35,205 bases of DNA, from the NCBI GenBank assembly GCA_025361065.1, contig JANYAY010000150.1, forward strand, positions 1 to 35,205. The letters are read 5' to 3'. The stretch is from Deltaproteobacteria bacterium. GTDB taxonomy: Bacteria > Desulfobacterota > Syntrophia > Syntrophales > Smithellaceae. The notes beneath the pieces are model-generated. The model saw nothing but the letters and a program-made list of their open reading frames with translations, searched no databases and had not been told where the DNA came from. This document shows, in pieces, positions 1 through 8,544 of the stretch. The number at the start of each line of letters is the position of its first letter. Position 1 is the first letter of the stretch. A program made the position numbers and the translations under genes.

Positions 1-164
1 AGCCGTACCTGCCTGGCTCTAGATGGGCCGCAGGCATGGCTATGGATAACTCTCACATGGGGGAGGGAAACTTTCTTCTGATAACAGCTTAATAATATAG
101 ATGTTTCAATGAAAATATTAAAGAAATTTTGACATTACGAACTTTACGGGCAGGAGATACTGTA
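1..164 (+). promoter_or_regulatory. Leader region of the PEP-CTERM gene, possible 3' part of a structured RNA
   Basis: No gene is seen. Bases 14-38 can fold into a hairpin (arms GCCTG/CAGGC extended by GCTC/GGGC with one wobble), followed by a GC-rich then purine-rich stretch. Leaders of PEP-CTERM genes in deltaproteobacteria often carry c-di-GMP-I riboswitches, and the order of short motifs here loosely recalls the 3' half of one. The window begins inside the region, so the diagnostic 5' half cannot be seen. The ribosome binding site of the next gene, GGAG, lies at about 153-156. Confidence 0.25.
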
Positions 165-1088
165 ATGAAAAGGATGCTATATGTTTCTATGCTGGTTGTC
201 ATCTTTTTCACCGTTTCAGAAAATGCTCTTGCAAACGACCTCCCCTTCGTAACTTCTGTCACTTTTGACCAATCTACGATAATGCCTAATCTCGGAGGCA
301 CCAGAGATGTTCTTTTCAGTTTAGGAGTATATGATTCAGACGGGTACCAGGATATAACAAACTCAGTGAATTTTACATTGACGGGGCCAAAGGGTAATAT
401 TCTCCCTGTTGACAACAAAATTACACTATTACCTGGTAACCAGACTTCCCCATCGTCAATGAGTTTTTCAGGTAAATTAAAAATGGAGTTTTATGAAACC
501 CCTGGAACGTATATTTTGGAGGCTGCGCCGGTTGATAGTATGGGAGCAATAGGGGGAAAGGGAAATGGTAATTACGATTATTCACCCCTATTAGGGATTC
601 AAACAATGGAGCAAATGGCAGCATTTGGCAGCGTTAACCCAGGAGAAAAAAGTCAAGTTTCTCAAATTAATATCCAAAATATTGGAAATGTTGCACTGGA
701 TGTATTAATAGCCGGAACTGATTTAATTGGCCCCAGTGGGGGAATAATAGATGTCAACTCTTTTAAATATCAATTTGGTTCTTTGTTCAACAATATAGAT
801 TCAAAAACTTTAAGTGAAACTCCGATTCTTAATGAAATAAATCTAGTACCAGGTATTAACTCAACTGAAATGCTTAATTTACAAATCACTTTACCAGTAG
901 ATATTCCAGCCGGAGCTTATTCAGGTACTTTATCATTGTACGCAACTGCCAGCAGTAATATAAGTGGCGACCCATCGGTAGCTCTCACGGTCTCAGTGCC
1001 CGAAACCGTCCCTGAACCCACCACTATGCTGCTTCTTGGGCTCGGTCTTATGGGGTTAGCAGGAGTTCGCAGGAAGTTAAAGAAGTAA
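165..1088 (+). CDS. Exported PEP-CTERM sorting domain protein
   Basis: A 307-residue secreted protein of unknown function. The ATG at 165 is preferred over an upstream TTG at 129 because it follows GGAG with good spacing and begins a clean signal peptide: MKRM, a hydrophobic core, and a likely cut after ALA at residue 23. The C-terminus (about residues 282-307) is a textbook PEP-CTERM tail: VPEPTT, a glycine/leucine-rich membrane segment, then the basic end RRKLKK. Such tails are recognised by exosortase and direct proteins to the envelope or exopolysaccharide matrix. The middle is rich in Ser, Thr, Asn and Gly and looks like beta-sandwich surface material; no catalytic motif is visible. No exosortase gene is in the window. 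A hairpin with a T-run follows the gene. Confidence 0.9.
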   Translation: MKRMLYVSMLVVIFFTVSENALANDLPFVTSVTFDQSTIMPNLGGTRDVLFSLGVYDSDGYQDITNSVNFTLTGPKGNILPVDNKITLLPGNQTSPSSMSFSGKLKMEFYETPGTYILEAAPVDSMGAIGGKGNGNYDYSPLLGIQTMEQMAAFGSVNPGEKSQVSQINIQNIGNVALDVLIAGTDLIGPSGGIIDVNSFKYQFGSLFNNIDSKTLSETPILNEINLVPGINSTEMLNLQITLPVDIPAGAYSGTLSLYATASSNISGDPSVALTVSVPETVPEPTTMLLLGLGLMGLAGVRRKLKK

Positions 1089-1118
1089 TCAAACGCAAAA
1101 TGCAGTTTATTACATAAA

Positions 1119-1146
1119 GGCAGGGGCAGAAATGGCTCTGCTTTTT
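1119..1146 (+). terminator. Rho-independent terminator of the PEP-CTERM gene
   Basis: Arms GCAGGG (1120-1125) and CTCTGC (1136-1141), with one G-U pair, are followed by TTTTT at 1142-1146. It lies about 30 bases after the stop codon. Confidence 0.6.
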
Positions 1147-1421
1147 GTGTGCATTTCAAACCGTAATTAGCAGACAGCAATGGTATTCCGGAACGTTTGT
1201 TAGTAGGTGAAACAGATAACCAAGGTCGGACTTGTTTTGACGTTGTCTGTCAAGATAGATCAGGGCATATCAGCTATGGGGGTAATACTGAGAAGATTAA
1301 GGGCATCCCCCTTCTTTCGCCTGGATCATTTCACTGAACTTGGCCGCCCCGTAGCTTTTAGGCCGATGATTGATTATTAAGCCATTTTTGCTATTGGCTA
1401 TGACATGGAGGAGGCAAATGT
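1147..1421. other. Intergenic stretch with no recognisable gene
   Basis: I see no coding potential, repeat or convincing promoter here. The only clear signal is a strong ribosome binding site, GGAGGAGG at 1407-1414, belonging to the broken antitoxin gene that follows. Confidence 0.5.
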
Positions 1422-1608
1422 ATGCCTACAGCAATAATTAAAGAAGAAGCCCACAAAATCATCGACCAGATGCCTGCAGGTGCTACATGGGATGATTTGA
1501 TGCAAAATATATGTGCGTGAGGTAATCGAGCTGGGGTTGTCAGATAGTAAAGCAGGCCGAACAAAAGATGTGAAAGAAATCCGGGCAAAGTATGGCCTGC
1601 CGGAATGA
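1422..1608 (+). pseudogene. Frameshifted antitoxin gene of a ParDE/RelBE-like pair
   Basis: The ATG at 1422 follows GGAGGAGG. The frame reads MPTAIIKEEAHKII... for 32 codons, then stops at TGA 1518-1520. Around 1500-1515 the homology jumps frame and continues as IYVREVIELGL... through ...AKYGLPE to a TGA at 1606-1608. A single small indel in an A/T-rich stretch therefore splits one roughly 62-codon antitoxin. Its end overlaps the following toxin start as ATGA, the usual coupling in such modules. Family assignment rests on size, position and the partner; the DNA-binding fold is not certain. Confidence 0.6.
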
Positions 1609-1907
1609 AAGTTCACGAAACAAGTACGGCCGAAGGACATCTCGATGCAATCTTCAACTATATTGCACAGAATTCCCCCGAATATGCCAAGCGCATGGTT
1701 GATCTCATTACCCGGTGATCCCAACAGATTGCCGAATATCCCCTCTCCGGCCGCAGAGTTTCTGAATACGATTTTCATCAGATTCGCGAAGTGATTGAAG
1801 GTTCCTACCGTATTATTTATCACATAAAATCAGACCAGGTCGATGTCCTGGCAGTTATCCATGCTGCCTTGAATCTATTGCACTCCTCGGAAAATGTTGA
1901 TGATTGA
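1605..1907 (+). pseudogene. RelE/ParE-family toxin with an internal stop
   Basis: Reading from ATG 1605 gives a 100-codon frame interrupted only by TGA at 1716-1718 (codon 38), which could arise from CGA (Arg) by one C-to-T change. The readable parts match ParE-type toxins: an N-terminal helix region (LDAIFNYIAQNSPEYAKR) and, after the stop, a typical second half (YPLSGRRV, then REVIEGSYRIIYHI, VDVLAVIHAA). ParE toxins poison DNA gyrase and RelE toxins cleave mRNA; which applies cannot be decided here. With the frameshifted antitoxin upstream, the module looks dead, or the stop is a sequencing error. Confidence 0.75.
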
Positions 1908-2278
1908 GACGTGCTAATCTACTAAATAGTAATGGTTCTATTTAATAATTGCCCAACCTCTAAAGCCGATTGCAGCCCGCTGGACTACTCCGGCCAGCCT
2001 TTCTATTAGTGAGGAAATGACATGCCATTCAAGCTGAATTACACGATTATTGCCCGCATTTGTGAAGAAAAATAGCCAAGATAACAATGCTTTTGAGAAA
2101 CCTGAAAATATGGTATATGTATATCTAAGTGCAGGCTGGAGACCAGTTGGGGAATTTCTGTATCATCAGAAGTAGACCCTAAAACCGCTGGTTCAACAAA
2201 AGACGATTGGTCTACACTCGCAACCCGGGACATTGTGCGTGAAACAGATGAATAAAATCTAAATTATGGGGAGATACT
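1908..2278. other. Intergenic stretch with possible decayed coding remnants
   Basis: No intact gene. A 17-codon frame begins at ATG 2022 after GAGGAAA and stops at 2073. In the same frame, 2139-2255 reads as a 38-codon open tail that ends in VRETDE just before hicB, but several stops separate the two. They may be ends of one decayed gene. I recognise no family. Confidence 0.3.
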
Positions 2279-2500
2279 ATGCAAAAACAGCTCACAGCAA
2301 TTATTGAGCGCGAGGGTAACGGTTATGTTTCGCTTTGCCCGGAACTTGATATTGCCAGTCAAGGTGATACTATCGAGGAAGCCCGTATAAACCTCCGGGA
2401 AGCTCTAGAGCTTTTCTTTGAAACAGCGTCACCTGCAGAAATTCAAACAAGATTACATACGGAAGTATATGTAACACAGGTGGAGGTTGCGGTTGGGTAA
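2279..2500 (+). CDS. hicB: HicB-family antitoxin (short form)
   Basis: A 73-residue protein with the HicB partial RNase H-like fold signature: a first strand (MQKQLTAIIE), then GNGYVSLCPELDIASQGDT, then the helix EEARINLREALELFFE. HicB binds and neutralises HicA. This copy ends right after the core and lacks a C-terminal ribbon-helix-helix or helix-turn-helix domain, so any DNA binding would need another route. The ATG follows GGGGAGA. Its end overlaps the start of hicA by eight bases, so antitoxin is made first and translation is coupled. The order hicB-hicA is the reverse of the classical E. coli arrangement but is common. Confidence 0.88.
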   Translation: MQKQLTAIIEREGNGYVSLCPELDIASQGDTIEEARINLREALELFFETASPAEIQTRLHTEVYVTQVEVAVG

Positions 2501-2714
2501 ACTTCGTGTTCTTTCTGGAAAGCAAGTATGCAATATTCTTTCCCAACATGGATTCGTGGAAGTGCGCCAGCGGGGCAGTCACATTGTCATGCAAAAAAAT
2601 ATTCTAAACACAACGATCACCGTACCAGTTCCTGATCATTCGGAACTGCGAATCGGGACACTTCAATCAATCATTCGCCAATCTGGTATTGCAAAGAGTG
2701 AATTTGAATCTTAA
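2493..2714 (+). CDS. hicA: HicA-family mRNA interferase toxin
   Basis: A 73-residue protein with the HicA double-stranded-RNA-binding-like fold: LSGKQVCNILSQHGFVEV, then RQRGSHIVM with the likely catalytic histidine at residue 30. HicA toxins cleave mRNA and tmRNA. I chose the TTG at 2493, giving MGKLRVLSG as in relatives, because GGAGG at 2482-2486 is well spaced from it. An earlier TTG at 2487 touches the ribosome binding site. The pair with hicB appears intact, unlike the broken module upstream. Confidence 0.88.
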   Translation: MGKLRVLSGKQVCNILSQHGFVEVRQRGSHIVMQKNILNTTITVPVPDHSELRIGTLQSIIRQSGIAKSEFES

Positions 2715-2727
2715 TTCCAAGTCGCCA

Positions 2728-2761
2728 CACCCGCTCGCAGCACCAAGCGCTGCTCCGGGTG
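2728..2761. terminator. Possible bidirectional hairpin between convergent genes
   Basis: CACCCG/CGGGTG arms enclose an inner GCAGC/GCTGC pairing, and ATTTCTT follows. It lies between the ends of hicA and the glutamate synthase operon. The T-run is weak. Confidence 0.35.
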
Positions 2762-2807
2762 ATTTCTTCGTTGAACCTAATAAAGAAATTCAGAATCAAT
2801 CGCCGCT

Positions 2808-5432
2808 TTACTCTTCCAGGCCGTCATCATCTTCCACAGGGTGAGCCGTTGCCTTTTTGGGGATGATTTTCCTGTAAACCGTTTGCGGTGTTCTTATTTT
2901 TCCGTTAACCTGCAGCAGTCTTTCTATGGCAATACCGAAAAGTTTTTCATTCTCCTCGAGGTACGGGAGAATCAGATCCCAGTCGGCATCGGTAATCGTG
3001 GCGAACTCTCCACCGTTGAGTTGTTCATCAACAAGTTTTTTCTGCGGATCCCGGACATAAATAGCGCCGCCGGAAGCCAGGGAGAATATATTCGAACCAG
3101 GGTAAGGCGAATCGTACTCACGAATCGACCCGTCGTTATCGTCAAATCCAATGCCGTTGAGGATCACAAATCCGCCGCCATTGAGCGGATCTCCGGCCAT
3201 AAAAGACTCCGCCAGATAATCGAGAGCAGTGCCGTTGATTACGACCCGCGGCTTGCCCACGGCATTAATTAAAGGCCGCCCCGCGGCATTGCCCATGATA
3301 TAAGCCGAACCGCCTTTGGCCCCATACATGAATGTCTGGCCGACATCACCAAACACCACAAGCTTCCCTTCTTTCATTATCTGGCAGAGTTGATCCTGGG
3401 CATTGCCGTGAATATAAATTTCCATGCCGTCAATGCCGGAGGCTATATAATCGCCGGAAGCGCCGTAAATATCAATCCGCACTCCCAAAGTTCCCGGACC
3501 AAAACCACAGCCCGTGAAACGCTGGCCGCGGTATTTGTAAATAATGAAACGCTTCCACCCGAGTTTAAAAGCCTTCACAATCATCACGGCATCGCAATTG
3601 TCGCCTTCCGGCTCAAAATGTTCGGCATTAACAATCAGCGTTTTCTCATTATTCTGTGGGGCGCGCAACTGATCGCGGCAGGCCCAATCAATTTGGCTGA
3701 ACCGGGAATTGGACATTTCCGTGATCAGCGGTGTGGCGTTAAATATTTCGTCTAAACTTATTTTCAGAACATGCAGCAGTGAACTTCTCTTGATTGAGCC
3801 TGTATTATAGCGCTGGTCATTTAAAATCGTCAGGGCGTTGATGGCTATCTGTTTGCAGTCATCTTTTTTCCGGGCATAATCCTGAATTGTCTCTATGCAG
3901 AAGCGGAATGAATCAGGACTAAAGCCGCTGACGCTGTCCCGGACATAGGTAAATATATTCTGAGCCGCTGCCTGGGCATCTTTTTCAGCAAATAAAGTAC
4001 CGAGTTTTTCTTCAATCGGCTGGAATTCCTCCGTGCGTGTTATCTTCGAAGCTACGTCACAGACAACCTTATCCTGCGGAGTCTGAATAACCTTCCCGAA
4101 TTTATCAGAGCAGATCAGCTTTTTGCCGCTTTCCGTATCTGCAAGACTGAAAATAAACGCACCGCCATCGGTATGACTGCCGCCACGGGCATTCCAGTAT
4201 TTATCGGCAATCGGCCCGAAGCGCGGGTCTTCTCTTTCCAGCGAAATGAGTGTTGCATCAATGGCCTGCTTTTCCGAACAGATCAGGCCAATCTGTACTT
4301 CCCCTTCCTGCAGAGCAAAAACCTGGGGACGCAGCATCGCTGTATCCGTAATGCCGATCAGCTGAAACTGATTATTCTGCACGTCATTTTTCGCAATAAT
4401 AAAGAACCACGGCCCATCCGGTGACGCGCCGACATGATGTGTTTGAATAGCTTTATACAGTTCCTGCTTTTCTGCAGGAAGCATATCAAAATCCATTTCC
4501 GACGTGGGCGCCAGAGCCTCGATGACGTATTCGAGCGGATATTTATAGACCCTGCTCCATAAATCGAGAAGCAGCGCTGCTTCTTCGGTATCGGTAAGAA
4601 ACAACGGGGTGTAGTTCCGCTGCCTCAAATACTCGTTGATAGCCTGATAATTGGCAAAATCACCGTTATGCACCAGTGCTTCATTGAGTGCGGAAAACGG
4701 ATGGCAACCACCGGGATGCCAGACACGGCCGCGGGTCGGATAGCGCTGATGGGCCACCCAGACATGAGCTTTGAAATCATCCAGCTTATAATAGCGGACA
4801 ACATTTTCCGCATAGCCCACGATTTTCAGGATCATCATATTCCTGCCGTGAGACATGACAAATGCCCTTTTTTCACCGAGAGAGGCATAATAATGAGTGT
4901 TGATCTTAAAGCTGTTCTGATAAACAAACTCATCCTCCGCATCCCGTCTGGTAAGCGAAGAAAATTTGTTGTCAGCAATAAACCGATCGAGCACATCTTC
5001 CTTAACGCGCACAAAATAACGCATGATATCCGGCGGACGGACATCCAGGCCGATGCTGCGATGGTCATCAATAGTCGCCAGTTTTTCCGCCTTATCAATT
5101 TTAAAATACGGCTTGATGTAGGTATCTTCAATCTCCGCCATTGCGCCGGCATCCAGCAAAGCAATATGCAGCATGTAGTCGTCATCAAGGATCTGCCGGG
5201 AAACACCGAGCGCCTCGGGGACAAAACCTACGGCGCCGATGCCGCCGCCTTTCCCGTTGCCTCTGTTGTGCATCTGCACGGACGGCTCAAAGATGTTTTT
5301 CCCGGTTACAGGGATAGAACAAATAAAACCGGTAACTCCACAACCGCCTTCTTCTTCCGTATTCTGATCCAGAGGCGGCACCTGACTGCAAATCTCTGTC
5401 CGTGATCCGATTATTTTTTCAACATTATCCAT
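2808..5432 (-). CDS. Glutamate synthase subunit: class II glutaminase fused to GXGXG domain
   Basis: An 874-residue protein and the last gene of the minus-strand operon. After a short leader, Cys31 (EEEGGCGVTGF) is the predicted N-terminal nucleophile of a class II glutamine amidotransferase; RYPTRG, HNGDF and the DTEEAA segment further along fit that domain. A linker of about 200 residues follows. Residues about 627-760 form the right-handed beta-helix GXGXG domain of glutamate synthase (GCGFGPGTLG, YGASGDYIASG, GDVGQTFMYGAKGG, MGNAAGRPLINAVG). The protein should release ammonia from glutamine and pass it to the FMN subunit. It lacks the FMN synthase domain, which is encoded next door. Classical GltB carries all domains in one chain and archaeal-type enzymes split them into separate genes; this two-domain fusion lies between those designs. 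ATG 5432 follows GGAG with seven bases between. Confidence 0.85.
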   Translation of the reverse strand: MDNVEKIIGSRTEICSQVPPLDQNTEEEGGCGVTGFICSIPVTGKNIFEPSVQMHNRGNGKGGGIGAVGFVPEALGVSRQILDDDYMLHIALLDAGAMAEIEDTYIKPYFKIDKAEKLATIDDHRSIGLDVRPPDIMRYFVRVKEDVLDRFIADNKFSSLTRRDAEDEFVYQNSFKINTHYYASLGEKRAFVMSHGRNMMILKIVGYAENVVRYYKLDDFKAHVWVAHQRYPTRGRVWHPGGCHPFSALNEALVHNGDFANYQAINEYLRQRNYTPLFLTDTEEAALLLDLWSRVYKYPLEYVIEALAPTSEMDFDMLPAEKQELYKAIQTHHVGASPDGPWFFIIAKNDVQNNQFQLIGITDTAMLRPQVFALQEGEVQIGLICSEKQAIDATLISLEREDPRFGPIADKYWNARGGSHTDGGAFIFSLADTESGKKLICSDKFGKVIQTPQDKVVCDVASKITRTEEFQPIEEKLGTLFAEKDAQAAAQNIFTYVRDSVSGFSPDSFRFCIETIQDYARKKDDCKQIAINALTILNDQRYNTGSIKRSSLLHVLKISLDEIFNATPLITEMSNSRFSQIDWACRDQLRAPQNNEKTLIVNAEHFEPEGDNCDAVMIVKAFKLGWKRFIIYKYRGQRFTGCGFGPGTLGVRIDIYGASGDYIASGIDGMEIYIHGNAQDQLCQIMKEGKLVVFGDVGQTFMYGAKGGSAYIMGNAAGRPLINAVGKPRVVINGTALDYLAESFMAGDPLNGGGFVILNGIGFDDNDGSIREYDSPYPGSNIFSLASGGAIYVRDPQKKLVDEQLNGGEFATITDADWDLILPYLEENEKLFGIAIERLLQVNGKIRTPQTVYRKIIPKKATAHPVEDDDGLEE

Positions 5433-5450
5433 TATTAACTCCGTAAAAAA

Positions 5451-5529
5451 AGGCTGAAGGCTGAGGGCTGAAGACTGAAGGAATAAAATATCTTTCCTTT
5501 AGTCTAACTACCTTAAGTCTATCTACCTA
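5451..5529. repeat. Inverted-repeat element A of the GGCTGAGG family
   Basis: The left arm at 5451-5481 is built of AGGCTGAAGG-type units. A degenerate complementary right arm spans about 5496-5529. It is related to elements at 5561-5636 and 8545-8628. Confidence 0.6.
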
Positions 5530-5560
5530 TATTATTTGAAATATTAAAAGCTCCAAAGAA

Positions 5561-5636
5561 AGGCTGAGGGCTGAGGGCTGAAGGACAAGAACAATTATTG
5601 TTCGTCTTTTCCTTCAGCCTATCCACCTTCAGTCTA
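5561..5636. repeat. Inverted-repeat element B of the GGCTGAGG family
   Basis: Left arm AGGCTGAGGGCTGAGGGC at 5561-5584 and right arm 5611-5636 (CCTTCAGCCT, CCTTCAGTCT) are complementary. The loop holds a further small palindrome, AACAATTATTGTT. It lies within the same intercistronic gap as element A. Confidence 0.7.
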
Positions 5637-5646
5637 TTTACCTATT

Positions 5647-7128
5647 TTATTCACTGTAATCTATATGCTCCAGTAAATCCGTCCGGCCAACAAGTTCTCT
5701 TACGCTCTTCATGCCAAACTTCTGGAGTATTTCGACTAGCTGAATATTCCAGGCATGATACATATTGGTGAGACGCTGTGTAGCCCATTCTTCATTAAAC
5801 AGATCGGCAAGCTCCGAGTCGGTGGAGGCAATACCCCGCGCACAACCTCGTCCTGATTCACAATTTCCGCAGCGGACACATTCGAGGGAAACCATCTCCG
5901 CCGTGCCGATAACCGCCCCGTCAGCGCCCAGGCAAATTGCTTTGACCAGATCATGCGCGCTTCGAATACCGCCGGAGGCAATGAGCGTTATTGCATCCCG
6001 CGCACCCTCGTCCTTTAAAAAATTATGAACCTTTGTTATGGCATATTCTATGGGCATGGCAATATTTTTCTTGGCAATATCCGGCGCTGCACCCGTGCCG
6101 CCGTAGCCGCCGTCAATATGAATGATATGGGCGCCGGCATAGTAGGAACCGACGGCAACCATGTCCACATCGTTGGGAGTGGAAACCTTAACGGAAACCA
6201 GCGCATGAGGATTGATCTCTTTAATCCAGTCAATGTGCTTCTTGTGATCTTCGATAGAATAGACCGAGTGAAAGGGAAATGGTGAAAACAATGATGTCCC
6301 CTTGACCGCTTCCCGCATCCGGGCAACACTGGCCGTGTTTTTTTCTCCCAGCAGATGCCCGCCCAGTCCCGGTTTGGCACCCTGGGCATATTTGAACTCT
6401 ACTATTTTTACCCGCTGGATGGTTTCTTCGCGTACACCAAACAGACCGGTCGCGACCTGGGTAATTACGTGGTTGTCATATGGTTCGAGCACTTCCGGGT
6501 ATCCACCTTCACCGGTACAGGTAAAAGTATTCCATATTGTTGCATTGCGGGCCTTGGAAACCATGGTGGGCAAACTTACCGAGCCAAAGGACATTCCGCC
6601 GCCATAAACAGGTGTGGAAATAACAATTTCCGCCCGCCCGTCATTTCTCCGGTTCAGGGGAATTTCCGTGGATATTTCAAACTTATCAATTTTGGGCCGG
6701 CCGGCCGGGAACTTGAGACGCAGCTTGTCGAAGCCACCGCCGGAATTACCTGTATTATACTCCAGATCTTTGCGCTCCGGAGGATAACCGGTTTCCGCCA
6801 TGATCCAGGTTGCAGTAATCATGTCCGCCGTCCAGCGGTAATCACCCAGCGTTTCATACATGGGGTTAACTGTCAGGCTTAATGCTTTGCGCGGACATTT
6901 GGCCACGCAATAGAAATCATTATTCTGGCATTCAAAGCCGATGCATTTATAGTCAATCGGCGGCTTCACCTTATTGTGCCCTTCAGTCCGTTCATGAACT
7001 CCATGAGGACATGCTTCGGCACAAGTACCGCAGCTGATGCAGGCACTCGACCGGACAACTTTGTATTTAGGCACCTGGTGCTTAAATCGCGAAGGCATTT
7101 TTTTAATTTTCACAGTTGATGGTTTCAT
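5647..7128 (-). CDS. Glutamate synthase, FMN/Fe-S synthase subunit (archaeal type)
   Basis: A 493-residue protein. The N-terminus carries a ferredoxin-like module with two Cys sets: C30, C33, C36, C40 and C62, C67, C74, C78. The rest is the TIM-barrel glutamate synthase domain that binds FMN and 2-oxoglutarate: VYGGGMSFGS, EGGYPEVL, GAKPGLGGHL, HIDGGYGGTGAAP, IASGGIRSAHDL. A further Cys cluster at C417, C420, C423 and C429 occupies the place of the [3Fe-4S] site of GltB. It should reductively aminate 2-oxoglutarate with ammonia from the glutaminase subunit, taking electrons through its Fe-S chain. No NADPH-binding GltD is nearby, so the donor is probably ferredoxin or the FAD protein of this operon. 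Its ATG overlaps the stop of the upstream paralogue as ATGA, implying coupled translation. Confidence 0.9.
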   Translation of the reverse strand: MKPSTVKIKKMPSRFKHQVPKYKVVRSSACISCGTCAEACPHGVHERTEGHNKVKPPIDYKCIGFECQNNDFYCVAKCPRKALSLTVNPMYETLGDYRWTADMITATWIMAETGYPPERKDLEYNTGNSGGGFDKLRLKFPAGRPKIDKFEISTEIPLNRRNDGRAEIVISTPVYGGGMSFGSVSLPTMVSKARNATIWNTFTCTGEGGYPEVLEPYDNHVITQVATGLFGVREETIQRVKIVEFKYAQGAKPGLGGHLLGEKNTASVARMREAVKGTSLFSPFPFHSVYSIEDHKKHIDWIKEINPHALVSVKVSTPNDVDMVAVGSYYAGAHIIHIDGGYGGTGAAPDIAKKNIAMPIEYAITKVHNFLKDEGARDAITLIASGGIRSAHDLVKAICLGADGAVIGTAEMVSLECVRCGNCESGRGCARGIASTDSELADLFNEEWATQRLTNMYHAWNIQLVEILQKFGMKSVRELVGRTDLLEHIDYSE

Positions 7129-8534
7129 ACGTTTTTTGTTTCTCTTTTTTTAAATAATTTTCCAAATGTTTCGTTATCAATTTCTTCAAAGAAGATTGCT
7201 CTTCCTGTTTCACCGCGCAGACGGCGCGCTTCACGAATACCCATAGCGCCCATCACCTCGAGGAGCTGCGAGTGCCATGCACTCATGAGATTTATCATCC
7301 TCTGTTTAACTGTTTTAACCGTAATTTTTTCCAGTCCATCGGGCAGAACAATTATCTTCTCCGGTTCTTCATAAATCCTGGCGCCCAGAGCAATGAGCAG
7401 GGGTAAATCTATCGCCGTTAAATCCGCACCACAGAGCATTGCTTTAGGTACATGCTCGGCCATGGCAATACCTCCGGAGGCAATGATAGTAACTTCATCG
7501 CGGATCCGGTCATCCACCAGTTTCAAGTGCACGGCACGGATAATATCTTTGATAATCCGGTAGCTTTCGCCTGCCGATTCCGGAATTTCCCTGCCGTGGT
7601 AATCAGCTACAATATGGATTATTTCCGCGCCGCCCTGCGCCAGCCGCGAAACAATACCTTCCACAGATTTCGTAACCGGAACGCGGATGATCGTCAGCGC
7701 ATTGCCGGCCTTTTTAATTTTGTCTTTTAAGGCCGGCAGTTGTTTTTCCAGTTTGCCGGTATATTCCAGTGCCACAATTCTGGCATTTTTTATCAATCCC
7801 TGATGTTTGTCAATTTCTTCCGGAGTCAGGAGAACAATGATGTTGTTTATATATTTTCCAATCTTCGGCGTAATTTCTTTTACCGGCAGGACAATAAATG
7901 TGTTGAGCTCTGCCGCCGCCTTTACCTGTGCCATCTTGACATTCGGACTCAGATTATCCAACGGAATATCAAAGATGATAGGGATCGGAACATCAACAGT
8001 CGGATGAATCTGCGACAGCAATTGCCCCTTGTCGCCAAAAGTCAGGTGATTGAGTTTCCTGCCCAACTCCACCGATGTACTGATATATTCCCGCCCATGA
8101 ATTCCGTCCCGTGTCGGACGAACAATCTCCGACATATCAGTCCACATGCTGTCAAACCCGTCTCCGGTAAATGGTCCGCGGTAGCCGGCGCCGGTAACGG
8201 GAACCTTGCCGTCTTCAGCCTGCTTCCACAGGGTGATAAATATATCCGATTTCCAGTATGAACCACCGATATTTAAAAAATCCTTGTCCAGGGATTTTTC
8301 GAGCGCTCCCCGCGGGCATTCCTGAATGCACCGGAAACAATTTCTGCAGACCATGGTGTTCGGATCGGCCATTTTTCGGGGATCATCTTTTCCCCGCTTA
8401 TGTGCTTCATAGATGCATACCTTTGTACATTTACCGCAATTGATGCAGTTTTCTCCCCGTTCAATCTTGAATTTGAACAAAGAATTCAGATTAAGCGGCA
8501 TTAACTTAGGGTGAATATGATATTTTTTCGGCAT
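7125..8534 (-). CDS. Degenerate glutamate synthase-like FMN/Fe-S paralogue
   Basis: A 469-residue protein collinear with the subunit encoded next to it but lacking key parts. The N-terminal ferredoxin module is intact in cysteines (C30, C33, C36, C40 and C63, C66, C69, C73), although the Pro usual after the fourth Cys is Ile. The barrel keeps a likely FMN phosphate-binding stretch (IIASGGIAMAEHV and CGADL). The glycine-rich GGYGGTGAAP motif is replaced by IVADYHGREIPE, and the Cys cluster expected near residue 400 is absent (GARIYEEPEK instead). It is therefore unlikely to be a second glutamate synthase; an electron-transfer or structural partner is more plausible (inference). ATG 8534 follows GGAGAAAACT, and its stop overlaps the next start as ATGA. 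Confidence 0.75.
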   Translation of the reverse strand: MPKKYHIHPKLMPLNLNSLFKFKIERGENCINCGKCTKVCIYEAHKRGKDDPRKMADPNTMVCRNCFRCIQECPRGALEKSLDKDFLNIGGSYWKSDIFITLWKQAEDGKVPVTGAGYRGPFTGDGFDSMWTDMSEIVRPTRDGIHGREYISTSVELGRKLNHLTFGDKGQLLSQIHPTVDVPIPIIFDIPLDNLSPNVKMAQVKAAAELNTFIVLPVKEITPKIGKYINNIIVLLTPEEIDKHQGLIKNARIVALEYTGKLEKQLPALKDKIKKAGNALTIIRVPVTKSVEGIVSRLAQGGAEIIHIVADYHGREIPESAGESYRIIKDIIRAVHLKLVDDRIRDEVTIIASGGIAMAEHVPKAMLCGADLTAIDLPLLIALGARIYEEPEKIIVLPDGLEKITVKTVKQRMINLMSAWHSQLLEVMGAMGIREARRLRGETGRAIFFEEIDNETFGKLFKKRETKNV

Positions 8535-8544
8535 AGTTTTCTCC

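Noticed and set aside
2022-2255. A small gene upstream of hicB
   Set aside because: The two open pieces are in the same frame but separated by several stops, and no family is recognisable.
4668-5405. A 245-codon open frame on the plus strand, antisense to the glutaminase-GXGXG gene
   Set aside because: It lies wholly opposite a well-conserved gene, has no ribosome binding site and its product resembles nothing; it is a codon-bias shadow.
5451-5640. Possible CRISPR array from repeated GGCTGAGGG units
   Set aside because: The units are short, abut without spacers and form inverted pairs; no cas genes are present.
7125-8534. A second active glutamate synthase
   Set aside because: The glycine-rich motif and the later Cys cluster of active enzymes are missing.
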